64,000 nucleotides of DNA from Pyramidobacter porci (GTDB taxonomy: Bacteria; Synergistota; Synergistia; Synergistales; Dethiosulfovibrionaceae), in NCBI RefSeq assembly GCF_009695745.1, contig NZ_VUNH01000003.1:186001-250000 (forward strand), read 5' to 3'. This document shows, one piece after another, positions 39,409-47,168 of the stretch; position 1 is the first letter of the stretch; each line of letters begins with the position of its first letter. The notes under the pieces are model-generated. The model did not search any database and was not told the DNA's origin. It worked only from the letters and a program-made list of their open reading frames with translations. The translations under genes were made by a program, and so were the position numbers.

Positions 39409-41109
39409 ATGAATCCGAAGAAGCATTGTGCGGCGCTTGCATTGTTCCTGTTTTCCCTTTTCCTGCCGGCGGAGCTGCCGGCCAGAACGCGCGAGGAGCC
39501 TCGGCTTTGGGCGCTTCACGCGGAGCAGGCCGGGGATTCGCATATCGTGTTGTCTTTGGAAGGGCACGCGTTGAAACGCCCCGAACTGGCTTACAGAAAT
39601 GAAAATTCCCTGACGCTGGCGCTCGAAGGAGTGCGCTTCCCGGCCCTGAACTACGAGCGCGATCTCGACACGCCGCTGGTCCCTCATATCAAAGTGGAAG
39701 ACTCCAATCGCAGCACGCTGATCACGCTTTTCTGCGAAGAACCTTTGCAGCTTGGCGAGGTCAGAGGGGCCGGGAGCGGGCGCATGCGGATCCGCTTCGC
39801 AAAAGGCGGGCGCGCCCAGGATCGGGAACAAACGCCGATTCTGCGGGAAGGCGGAGACGCCGGGCGCATTTCGTCGAAAAAGATCTCCATGAATCTGAAA
39901 GACTGCGAACTGGCGGACGTCTTCCGCCTTCTCGGCGCGATGTCGGACGTGAATATCGTCGTCGACGCCTCGGTGCCGCAGAACGCGAGGATGACGCTGG
40001 CCTTCAGCGAGGCCCCCTTTGCGGAAGTGTTTCAGTTCGTGCTCCGTTCTCAGAATCTCGGCTTCAGCGTCGTTGGCCGGACGGTCGTCGTCGGCGCGAA
40101 AAATTCGCTGAGCCTGCTGACGGGGCGCCTGACGACCAGGAGCTATCACGTCGCCTATGCGGAGGCGCAGAAGACCGCGCCCCTGCTGAAAGATCTGGCG
40201 GAGCTCAATTCGCCGGCCAACAGAGTGCTGGTCGACGAGCGCCAGAATCTGATCGTCGTCACGGGAACGGCCTTTCAGCAGGAAAAAGTGCGGCGAACGC
40301 TCCGCCTGCTCGACGCACCGGGACGGCAGGTGATGCTCAAGGCGCGCATCATCGAAGTGAACGACGACGCGAGCGACCAGCTCGAAACTGCCCTCAACGC
40401 CGTTTACGACTGGTGGTGGGGCAGTTACCAGAACGGCGCGCTCTCGGCGGGATTCGCGCAGAGCGGTCACAAGCCCGGCACGGCCGAAGGCCCGCTGGGG
40501 AATCTGGACACTTCCGCCAATCTTCCCGGACAGATCGGCAGCGGCATCGTCCAGCTGGCCGGCACGGCGACGCGGATGCTGGATTTTCGCCTTCACACTT
40601 TGGTGGAACAGAAAAAAGCGCGCGTTCTGGCGGACCCTACGGTGACCGTGCTCGACGGCGAAAAAGCGACCGTGAAGCTCGTGGAAAAACTGAAATACGT
40701 GTCGCGGCGCGACGACGCGCAGAATCCGACCTACGACGACGAAGAAGTCGGCCCCAAACTGGAAGTGACGCCCCGGATCGGACGCGGCGGCATGATCACC
40801 GTCAGCGTCTCTCTGGCGACAGGCGAGGTGATCCAGTGGATCCGCGGCGGTCAGGGCGAGCAGATCCCGCAGACGAACTCGCGCACCGTCGAAACGAAGA
40901 TCCGCGTGCGCGACGGCGAGCCGTTCGTGATCGGCGGCCTGTTCAAGGAAAGCCGCTCGCGCACGCGCGCTTCTGTGCCGATTTTGAGCAGCATCCCTCT
41001 GATAGGCGAGCTTTTCAAAGCCAAACTTGACAAGAAGACGCGCAGCCAGGTCGTGATGATTTTGATCCCCTATATTCTTGAGATCCCCGACCTTGCCGAC
41101 GGGCGGTGA
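39409..41109 (+). CDS. pilQ: type IV pilus secretin PilQ
   Basis: A 566-residue outer-membrane secretin. A signal peptide (about residues 1-25) precedes an AMIN-like N-domain (GDSHIVLSLEGHALKRPEL). An STN/N0-type domain (ISMNLKDCELADVFRLLGAM) and an N1/secretin_N domain (YAEAQKTAPLLKDLAEL) follow. The C-terminal secretin domain has VLADPTVTVLDGEKATVKL and the VPILSSIPLIGELFK signature. Its presence shows a diderm envelope. It is the last gene of the operon. It is shorter than many PilQ proteins, with a single N1-like repeat. Confidence 0.93.
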   Translation: MNPKKHCAALALFLFSLFLPAELPARTREEPRLWALHAEQAGDSHIVLSLEGHALKRPELAYRNENSLTLALEGVRFPALNYERDLDTPLVPHIKVEDSNRSTLITLFCEEPLQLGEVRGAGSGRMRIRFAKGGRAQDREQTPILREGGDAGRISSKKISMNLKDCELADVFRLLGAMSDVNIVVDASVPQNARMTLAFSEAPFAEVFQFVLRSQNLGFSVVGRTVVVGAKNSLSLLTGRLTTRSYHVAYAEAQKTAPLLKDLAELNSPANRVLVDERQNLIVVTGTAFQQEKVRRTLRLLDAPGRQVMLKARIIEVNDDASDQLETALNAVYDWWWGSYQNGALSAGFAQSGHKPGTAEGPLGNLDTSANLPGQIGSGIVQLAGTATRMLDFRLHTLVEQKKARVLADPTVTVLDGEKATVKLVEKLKYVSRRDDAQNPTYDDEEVGPKLEVTPRIGRGGMITVSVSLATGEVIQWIRGGQGEQIPQTNSRTVETKIRVRDGEPFVIGGLFKESRSRTRASVPILSSIPLIGELFKAKLDKKTRSQVVMILIPYILEIPDLADGR

Positions 41110-41466
41110 AAACGTCGCCGTAACCGTTCATTGAAAAAGCGGCTCGAAAGCTTCCCGTGTCTTACGTTCCGATCCGTTGCGCTGGGATTGCAGATCTGCC
41201 GGCGCGGGTGACGTGTCTTTTTATAGGTATTCGCTCAGTCCTTTCAGCAGGCGGGAGTCTTTGCGTCACCCTTAAAAAGGTTCAAAACGCTTGCTCAACG
41301 CCAAAAGTGTCGACGGCCCTGTGAAAATGGGCTCGGCATATATTTCTTTATGTGCGAAACGAGGTTTTTCTGTTATACTTTTCGATGCGGATATGTTTCG
41401 GAGCCGCTGCGGTCTTCTGAAAAGCGGATCGCAAAAAAAGACGAAAATCGAAAGGGCGATGACACG
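41110..41466 (+). other. intergenic stretch after pilQ, with promoter of the next gene
   Basis: GGGTGACG (41206-41213) pairs with CGTCACCC (41264-41271) at 50-bp spacing, followed by TTAAAAAGG. This could be a weak terminator or leader structure. A -10 TATACT is at 41374-41379 with no clear -35. No gene was seen. Confidence 0.45.
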
Positions 41467-42723
41467 ATGAGAATCGGAAAGAGAGCGAAAACCCTGACGT
41501 CGATACTTTTGATGTGCGCGCTGACATTCTCCGGCTTTCCAGCGGCGGCCGCCGCGACGGGCGCATCGGCTGTGCCGAAGAAAATCGTACCCGCCGCGAA
41601 AAAAGCGCCGGCGGCGAAGAAATCCGCGAAGAAGCAAGACGCCGCGAAAACGAGGAAAAAGGCGCCGAAGAAAACCGTCATTCCAAAGAAATACGCCGCG
41701 CAGATCCTGAGGGAACACGACGCGTACATCGAGGCGTTCGTCAACGCGGAAATGGGCGCCAGGTATTACTGCAAACGGATCTACGACGCCGTCCACCGGG
41801 GCAGAAAGACGCCTTCGCAGGAAGAACTGGACGCCATGGCGTACGAGGTGACGCGGCTGAGAAAGGAACTGAGTTCCGCGGCGAAGAGATACGCCCTCAA
41901 CATCCGCGTGGCGAAGAGGATGGCCGTATCCTTCATGAACGAAGAGGAGCGGACGCTGCTGGCCGAGGCGCTGAGCTTCCTGTTCGCGACTCCGGCCCAT
42001 GCGGCGCCTTTCAACCTGTCCAGTCTCGACGGCATCGAGGCGGGACTCAACAGCATCGCGGACGGCACTCCGGATATCAACATGTCGGCCGCCGAGATCG
42101 ACAGGCTCCGCAAGGAGGAAAAGAAACGGCAGCAGGAAATGGAGGCCAAACATCCCCAGGCCCGAAAAGACCGGATAAAAGCAGAAATGGCGGACGCCCG
42201 GCTGGACGCAGCCATTTCTGGTACTCTTGGCTACGTTGCCAGAGCCGGCGAGGTGGCTGCGGCCGGAACCGCTGCTGTCGCAGGCGCCGCTCTTTTCTTC
42301 CTCAGTTTCCCGGCTGCGGGGCTCGCAGCGTCTGGAAGCGCGGCTGCTGGACTCTTTACCTCTACCATTGGGGTGGTTGGGAGTGGGTTAGCGGCGGGTG
42401 ATTCGATTCTGGGTTTTGTCGATGTCGCGACTGATAAAAATCGCAGCACTGAACGGAAGGATTTTAAAAAGATAACCGTGGCAGTCAATGCCGTAAACGT
42501 GATCCAAGGAGCGGTAACCATATCCTCGAAGACCGAGGCGATAAAAGCAGTCGTCGATGGTATAGGCTGGGTGCAAAGTTATGAGGATATGCTTGACGCT
42601 TGTGAGGATCCCAAGGCCCCCGGGCGCAAAGGGGCAAAAGCCGTCAAGCGCGCCGCGGAATCCGCCAGCGACGCGAAGCGGGAAAACAAGGACAACGGCG
42701 GCCACGACGGCTGCGGCCACTGA
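41467..42723 (+). CDS. secreted Lys/Ala-rich orphan protein with hydrophobic centre
   Basis: 418 residues from an ATG with AAAGGGCGA ahead. A signal peptide (RIGKRAKTLTSILLMCALTF, cleavage probably after AAAA) is followed by a highly basic Lys/Ala/Pro tract (about residues 36-77). A helical, charged middle (about 80-240) and a Gly/Ala-rich hydrophobic block (about 257-310) that could be two membrane helices come next. The tail is charged and ends GGHDGCGH. The DNA of the block at about 42220-42600 uses more A/T than its surroundings. No family was recognised. It may be an envelope, adhesion or effector protein; that is speculation. Confidence 0.65.
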   Translation: MRIGKRAKTLTSILLMCALTFSGFPAAAAATGASAVPKKIVPAAKKAPAAKKSAKKQDAAKTRKKAPKKTVIPKKYAAQILREHDAYIEAFVNAEMGARYYCKRIYDAVHRGRKTPSQEELDAMAYEVTRLRKELSSAAKRYALNIRVAKRMAVSFMNEEERTLLAEALSFLFATPAHAAPFNLSSLDGIEAGLNSIADGTPDINMSAAEIDRLRKEEKKRQQEMEAKHPQARKDRIKAEMADARLDAAISGTLGYVARAGEVAAAGTAAVAGAALFFLSFPAAGLAASGSAAAGLFTSTIGVVGSGLAAGDSILGFVDVATDKNRSTERKDFKKITVAVNAVNVIQGAVTISSKTEAIKAVVDGIGWVQSYEDMLDACEDPKAPGRKGAKAVKRAAESASDAKRENKDNGGHDGCGH

Positions 42724-42984
42724 CCGGCCAGCGGCGGCTCCCGCCGCGGCGTTGCGTGGCGGCGGCCGGGTCTAAGCGATCTCCTGTGCTGAAATAATCG
42801 GCGTGGGGCGCCGCGCGCAAAAAGTTCCGCCGCCGGTTTCGGGGCGAAGCCGCGCGGGCGCCGCCGCTTCGATCTTGCCCTCCGACGCTTTCGGCGCGAC
42901 GCGGTTCTTTTGGCGCCGGGCGAACGTGCCGTTGTGCGGTATTTTTTTTATTTTTCCATAACGTTGCGCCTCCATGGGCGCTCC
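42724..42984. other. GC-rich intergenic stretch
   Basis: No gene is convincing here. A minus-strand frame of 67 codons (42772-42975) has a GGAG before its ATG but only Arg/Ala-rich, unrecognisable sequence. No known RNA family was recognised in 42724-43114. Confidence 0.45.
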
Positions 42985-43024
42985 AAAGCGGGCCTGCGCG
43001 CTTCCACGGGCCCGCTTTCCTTTT
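42985..43024 (+). terminator. terminator-like hairpin
   Basis: A 10-bp stem AAAGCGGGCC/GGCCCGCTTT (42985-42994 with 43009-43018), then CCTTTT. Confidence 0.55.
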
Positions 43025-43114
43025 GCGGGCAGCCCCGGAGCGTTTCGCGCGCTTTAGCTGGCGGAGCTTATGAGCGGCGTGATCGAGAACGACGACAAAC
43101 GCAAATTCCGGACC

Positions 43115-43143
43115 TTGCAAATGAAGTGAAAACACATTAAAAT
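43115..43143 (+). promoter_or_regulatory. promoter of efp
   Basis: -35 TTGCAA at 43115-43120 and -10 TAAAAT at 43138-43143, 17-bp spacing, giving a leader of about 55 nt before efp. Confidence 0.8.
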
Positions 43144-43205
43144 TAAACGTCATGGCTGTCTGCATTTGCGGCAGAGAAACAGATTCTCGGGAGGTTACGT
43201 GATAC

Positions 43206-43781
43206 ATGGCCGATATTGTCGATACAAGTAAGTTTTACCCTGGCATGAAATTGAAATGGCAGGACGGTTTGTGGGAAGTGGTGGACTGTCAGCATCACAT
43301 GAAGGGGCGCGGCGGCGCCGTGCTCAAGTGCAAACTGCGCAACCTCGATACGGGCAGCATTTCCGAAAACAGCTTTGTGTCCGGCAACGATAAATTCGAA
43401 CGCATCGTCTTTGACGAGAAACCCGCTCAATACAGCTACAAAGACGGCGATCACTACGTCTTCATGGATATGGAAAGTTACGAGGAAGTTTATCTGACCA
43501 AGGAGGCTCTTGGTCCGGCGCTCAATTATCTGACGGACAATCTCGAGGTCAGTCTCGACATGTACGAGGGCAAGGTCATGGGGATCACGCTGCCCAACAG
43601 CGTGGTGCTGAAGATCGTCGACACGCAGCCCAACTTCAAGGGCGACACGGCCGCCGGCGGCGGCAAACCGGCCACGATGGAGACCGGCCTGGTCATCACG
43701 GTGCCGATGTTCGTCATGAACGGCGAGAGCGTCGTCGTCGATACACGGACCGGCGAATACGTTGAACGAGTGAAAAAATAA
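43206..43781 (+). CDS. efp: elongation factor P
   Basis: A 191-residue translation factor that rescues ribosomes stalled at polyproline stretches. Three beta-barrel domains of normal total length: KOW-like N-domain, the central OB domain and the C-terminal OB domain (TGLVITVPMFVMNGESVVVDTRTGEY). The loop that carries the modified residue in other bacteria reads HHMKGRGGAVLK, so the tip position appears to be Arg35 rather than Lys, flanked by Lys33. No EpmA, EarP or YmfI modification gene is adjacent. It has its own promoter and a parS-like site just behind it. Confidence 0.96.
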   Translation: MADIVDTSKFYPGMKLKWQDGLWEVVDCQHHMKGRGGAVLKCKLRNLDTGSISENSFVSGNDKFERIVFDEKPAQYSYKDGDHYVFMDMESYEEVYLTKEALGPALNYLTDNLEVSLDMYEGKVMGITLPNSVVLKIVDTQPNFKGDTAAGGGKPATMETGLVITVPMFVMNGESVVVDTRTGEYVERVKK

Positions 43782-43787
43782 TCGAAT

Positions 43788-43803
43788 TGTTCCACGTGGA
43801 ACA
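43788..43803. promoter_or_regulatory. parS-like centromere site (ParB binding)
   Basis: TGTTCCACGTGGAACA is a perfect 16-bp palindrome of the bacterial parS form TGTTNCACGTGNAACA. It lies 6 bases after the efp stop, in non-coding DNA. Chromosomal ParB proteins bind such sites and load the segregation/SMC machinery. No parA or parB gene is in the window, and only this copy was noticed. Confidence 0.8.
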
Positions 43804-43894
43804 TTGTAAATTGTAATTGAAGAGGAAACTGCGTCTTTCAGCCTGTACGGAAAGACTGTTTCGGACCTTGTTTTTCATAAAGGAGAGATCGGCA

Positions 43895-44320
43895 ATGAGC
43901 GCACGTGAAAAGATTGCCTACATTAAAGGACTTCTCGACGCCGGCAAGCCGGAAGACAAGCTCGCGCTTTCTCTCTTTAATGCCGTTGTCGACGCGCTGG
44001 ATGCGTTGGCGGACGAGAACGACGCGCTGAAAAAGCAGCTGGAGGAGCAGCAGAGCGCGGCTGACGACCTCTATTCGATCTGCGGCGAGCTCGACGCCGA
44101 TCTGTCCGACGTCGAATCGCGCCTGGGAATCGACGAAGAACTCGACGAAGACGAAGCGCCTCTTGAAGACGATTACACGGAAGTCGCCTGCCCGTCCTGC
44201 GGCCTGCATTTTTACTGTCAGACTTCCATGCTTTCCCCTGACGATCACTGCGTTGAGTGTCCAGACTGCGGGGAAAAGGTCAGCGTGGATTTAGAGGCGG
44301 AGGATCATGACGCCGATTGA
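43895..44320 (+). CDS. CD1247-like domain protein with zinc ribbon
   Basis: 141 residues from an ATG with AAAGGAGAG ahead. The N-terminus SAREKIAYIKGLLDAGKPED resembles the CD1247 N-terminal domain of unknown function. A coiled coil (about residues 35-75) and an acidic segment (about 88-104) follow. The C-terminal CxxC pairs CPSCGLHFYC and CPDCGEKV form a zinc ribbon. It overlaps the Asp23-family gene by 14 bases. An upstream in-frame extension to 43817 lacks a ribosome-binding site. Function is unknown; a nucleic-acid or protein scaffold role is plausible. Confidence 0.75.
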   Translation: MSAREKIAYIKGLLDAGKPEDKLALSLFNAVVDALDALADENDALKKQLEEQQSAADDLYSICGELDADLSDVESRLGIDEELDEDEAPLEDDYTEVACPSCGLHFYCQTSMLSPDDHCVECPDCGEKVSVDLEAEDHDAD

Positions 44321-44810
44321 CGAGCTGGATCAGACGTCCGAGCCGCTCTACAAATCCGATTTCGACCTGGAACGCGCCGTAGAGGAAGCTCGCGAGGAGG
44401 ATCCGAAATCAACCGACGGCCTGCTTCACATCTCTGAAGACGTCGTTCAGGAAATCGCCCGTCGGGCGCTGGCGCGAGTTTCCTCGGTGGTGCCGGGAAA
44501 CGCCGGCATGTCGGTGCTGGGACTGGGACGAAAAAATCCCGAGGGCGTGCGCGTTTCGCTCGAAGAAGGGACGCAGTCGCAGATCTCCGTCGACGCTTAC
44601 GTTCTCGTTCGCTACGGACTTCGTATTCCCGATGTGGCCTGGGATTTGCAGGAATTCCTGAAAAAGGAGCTGGAAACCTCGACCGGCTATGAAGTCAAAG
44701 CCGTGAACATTTTTGTTCAGGGAGTTTATTTCGGCGAGCAGGCCCCCAAGGAAGAGCAAGGAACGGAAGAAACTGGAGCAAAGGCAGCTGTGACTACTGC
44801 CGGAGAGTGA
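44307..44810 (+). CDS. Asp23/Gls24-family envelope stress response protein
   Basis: 167 residues with one Asp23 domain (about residues 40-143): HISEDVVQEIARRALARVSSVV, then VSVDAYVLVRYGLRIPDVAWDLQ-type strands, then VKAVNIFVQGVYF. Family members are peripheral or cytoplasmic proteins linked to cell-envelope homeostasis. Charged tails precede and follow the domain. Its position next to nusB is conserved in many bacteria (YqhY-NusB in Bacillus). Confidence 0.9.
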   Translation: MTPIDELDQTSEPLYKSDFDLERAVEEAREEDPKSTDGLLHISEDVVQEIARRALARVSSVVPGNAGMSVLGLGRKNPEGVRVSLEEGTQSQISVDAYVLVRYGLRIPDVAWDLQEFLKKELETSTGYEVKAVNIFVQGVYFGEQAPKEEQGTEETGAKAAVTTAGE

Positions 44811-44815
44811 GACAA

Positions 44816-44843
44816 ACAGCCGGCTCGTCCTCGGGCCGGCTGT
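44816..44843 (+). other. hairpin after the Asp23 gene
   Basis: A perfect 9-bp stem ACAGCCGGC/GCCGGCTGT with a 10-base loop and no T run. It may be a weak terminator or mRNA-processing structure between asp23 and the membrane-protein gene. Confidence 0.45.
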
Positions 44844-44911
44844 CGTTGTAGAGAAGGGAGGTATGCGCGACGTATCAGAATTTTGGGCGTACGCCCTATG
44901 GTTTTATCAAA

Positions 44912-45370
44912 GTGGATACGCAGGCGGTGCTTTCTCTTGTTTCCCGCCATCTTCCTCAGGGAGTACAGTGCAGCGCGGTCAGACTGCGCGCCCATGACCG
45001 TTTGTGTCTTGTCGTGATCAACGACAAGCGCGAGTTCTGGAGCCGGGAGGACGATATGCGCCGCGCCAAGGCCATCACCGAGGATCTGCGTGCCATGGGG
45101 ATGGAGCTGCCCAGATTGCAGTGGATCAGACAGAGTCGCTTTCTTGTCGAGTCGCCTTATCTGGAGCGCTCTCTCTGCGGGCAGCCTGCGTTTTGGATCA
45201 ACTGCGTCTGCGGCGTTTTTGCCTTTTTCGCACTTTCCTGGTGGGCTGTGGCCGTTTATGCCGTTCTGGCATTTTGTACATGGCTGTTTTCGTCGTGGCT
45301 TATTTCCGGCGGAGGCTGGGCCAAGCTGCAGAATCTTTTGCCCTTTTTGAAACGAGGTTCCCAGTGGTGA
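44912..45370 (+). CDS. small membrane protein of the asp23-nusB block; start uncertain
   Basis: 152 residues from the GTG at 44912. A soluble N-terminal part (QAVLSLVSRHLPQGVQCSAV, then LCLVVINDKREFWSRE) is followed by two adjacent transmembrane helices (about 93-107 and 110-131) and a short basic tail. No family was recognised; an Asp23 membrane-anchor role is conceivable from context. No Shine-Dalgarno precedes the GTG. The good GGGAGG at 44856-44860 points instead to an in-frame ACG at 44870, which would add a plausible TYQNFGRTPYGFIK start. Its stop overlaps the nusB GTG. Confidence 0.65.
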   Translation: MDTQAVLSLVSRHLPQGVQCSAVRLRAHDRLCLVVINDKREFWSREDDMRRAKAITEDLRAMGMELPRLQWIRQSRFLVESPYLERSLCGQPAFWINCVCGVFAFFALSWWAVAVYAVLAFCTWLFSSWLISGGGWAKLQNLLPFLKRGSQW

Positions 45371-45888
45371 CGAATAAAGATAACACTCAAGAATCGCTTC
45401 ATGCGGCGCGAGTGCGCCTTTTCCAAATTCTGTGCGCGCTGGATTCTCTGGGCGGAAAGAAGCTTGACCAGCGTGAGGTCGAAGCATATCTGGAAGAGCT
45501 TTTTGTCGAGCCGGAAGCCGCTGCGGAAAACGGCGCTGAAGCTGAAAGCGGAGAAAACGGCACCGACGAGGAAATCGGGGTGTCGCGGGTTCCCTTTGCG
45601 GACTATCGCCAATCCTGCGAGCGCGCCTGTTTGGTGCGCAACGCTCTTCCTGAAATCGACGCCTTGATTGAAACGTACTCGACCGAGTGGAAAACCGAAC
45701 GCATGAGCCTGGTGGATCGCACGATTATCCGCCTGGCGCTGTACGAGGCCGTGATCGCGAAAAAAGTCCCGGTCGGCGTCGCTCTCAGCGAAGCCGTGCT
45801 GCTGGCCAGAGAGTACGGCAGCGACGACTCGCCTCGTTTTGTCAACGGCGTCCTGGCCCGTATCGTCAAGGGGCTCTCGCTGTCATGA
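45367..45888 (+). CDS. nusB: transcription antitermination factor NusB
   Basis: A 173-residue all-helical RNA-binding factor that, with NusE (S10), binds boxA in antitermination of rRNA transcription. The diagnostic C-terminal half is clear: RTIIRLALYEAVIAKKVPVGVALSEAV, then YGSDDSPRFVNGVLARI. The N-terminal half contains an acidic insertion (about residues 45-75: PEAAAENGAEAESGENG) not usual in NusB. The GTG at 45367 overlaps the previous stop and has GAGG about nine bases ahead. It overlaps xseA by 4 bases. Confidence 0.93.
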   Translation: MTNKDNTQESLHAARVRLFQILCALDSLGGKKLDQREVEAYLEELFVEPEAAAENGAEAESGENGTDEEIGVSRVPFADYRQSCERACLVRNALPEIDALIETYSTEWKTERMSLVDRTIIRLALYEAVIAKKVPVGVALSEAVLLAREYGSDDSPRFVNGVLARIVKGLSLS

Positions 45889-47168
45889 TCCGCTATGGTT
45901 CCGCTCGCGTCAGAGGGGATGCCGCGCCTCTGAGCGTAGACGAAGTCGCCTTAAGAGTAAAAAATCTGCTCGACTACGATGAGACGCTTGCTCATCTTGT
46001 CGTCGAAGGCGAACTGACCGACTTCAAACGTCACGTCTCCGGGCACGTTTATTTCGTCCTGAAAGGGCGCAGCGCTTCGCTGCCCTGCGTGATGTTCCGC
46101 GGCGACGCGGCGGGCATGCTTCTCTGGCCGGCGGTCGGCGATCGCGTCGTGGTTTCGGGCAGCGTGAGGCTTTACGAGGCGCGCGGCGTCGTGCAGATAT
46201 ACGCGCGTAAAATGTATCCGCTGGGGCTGGGCGCGGCCGCGAGAGCCAAAGAAGAGCTGCGGCTCAGGCTGGAAAAAGAAGGGCTTTTCGCTGCCGCGCG
46301 CAAGCGTCCCTTGCCGCGTTATCCGCAGCGCGTGGCCTGCGTTACGTCCGATACGGGGGCTGCCGTTCAGGACGTGATCAGGCAATTTCGCGCGCGTTTT
46401 CCCGCCGCCGAGCTGATCGTCGTCCCCTGTCTCGTGCAGGGCGTTCACGCGGCCGAAAGCGCGGCGTTGGCGCTGAGACGGGCTTCGGCTCTGCCGGGAG
46501 TGGAAGCCGTGCTCCTGGTGCGCGGCGGCGGTGCCAAAGAAGACCTCAATCCGTTTGACGACGAAGAACTGGTGCGGGAGGTCGCCCGCTGTCCCGCCCC
46601 CGTCGTGTGCGGCGTGGGGCACGAAGTCGACTGGTCGCTGTGCGATCTGGCCGCCGACCGGCGCGAACCGACGCCGACGGCCGCCGCCACGTCGGTGTTT
46701 CCCGATCGTATGCGGGAATTGAGCGCCCTGGCGGAATGTTCCCGTCTTCTTCATATGCACGCAGACCACGGCCTGCGCGATGAAAAACAGAACCTTGCCG
46801 GCCGCGAGGAAACCATGAGGCATTTTCTGAGGCGTCTGCTGGAAAACGCGGCGCAGCGTCTTGACGATCTTGATGAAAAAACGACGTATCATGTCGGCGC
46901 CGAACTTCGGCTCATGAACGGCCGGCTCGACGAGTGCGAACGTTCGCTGGAGAATCTGTCGCCGGCGGCTCTTGCGCGCCGCGGCTACAGCTTGGTCATG
47001 AGCGGCGGCGAGCCGCTGCTCTCCAGCGCTCAGGCGCGCTGCGGCGACGTGCTCTCTGTGCAGATGCTCGACGGCACTGTGACAGGGCGCGTGGATTCCG
47101 TGGAACCTCGCGGCGTGGACGTAAGAGATGCGCATATACAGAGGAGGAGAATTCATGATGGATTATAA
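45885..47168 (+). CDS. xseA: exodeoxyribonuclease VII large subunit
   Basis: 427 residues. The N-terminal OB-fold (TLAHLVVEGELTDFKRHVSGHVYF) is followed by the catalytic domain with PQRVACVTSDTGAAVQDVIRQ, then LLVRGGGAKEDLNPFDDEEL, then GVGHEVDWSLCDLAADRREPTPTAAA, all diagnostic of XseA. The C-terminal helical segment and the ARRGYSLV motif complete it. It degrades single-stranded DNA in both directions. No xseB follows; ahcY starts within the last codons instead. It is translationally coupled to nusB. Confidence 0.95.
   Translation: MIRYGSARVRGDAAPLSVDEVALRVKNLLDYDETLAHLVVEGELTDFKRHVSGHVYFVLKGRSASLPCVMFRGDAAGMLLWPAVGDRVVVSGSVRLYEARGVVQIYARKMYPLGLGAAARAKEELRLRLEKEGLFAAARKRPLPRYPQRVACVTSDTGAAVQDVIRQFRARFPAAELIVVPCLVQGVHAAESAALALRRASALPGVEAVLLVRGGGAKEDLNPFDDEELVREVARCPAPVVCGVGHEVDWSLCDLAADRREPTPTAAATSVFPDRMRELSALAECSRLLHMHADHGLRDEKQNLAGREETMRHFLRRLLENAAQRLDDLDEKTTYHVGAELRLMNGRLDECERSLENLSPAALARRGYSLVMSGGEPLLSSAQARCGDVLSVQMLDGTVTGRVDSVEPRGVDVRDAHIQRRRIHDGL

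Noticed and set aside
42772-42975. 67-codon minus-strand frame after the secreted orphan
   Set aside because: A GGAG lies before its ATG, but the product is Arg/Ala-rich low-complexity with no recognisable feature; not strong enough to list as a gene.
42724-43114. Possible SRP RNA, tmRNA or RNase P RNA in the GC-rich gap
   Set aside because: None of the conserved cores of these RNAs was found on either strand.
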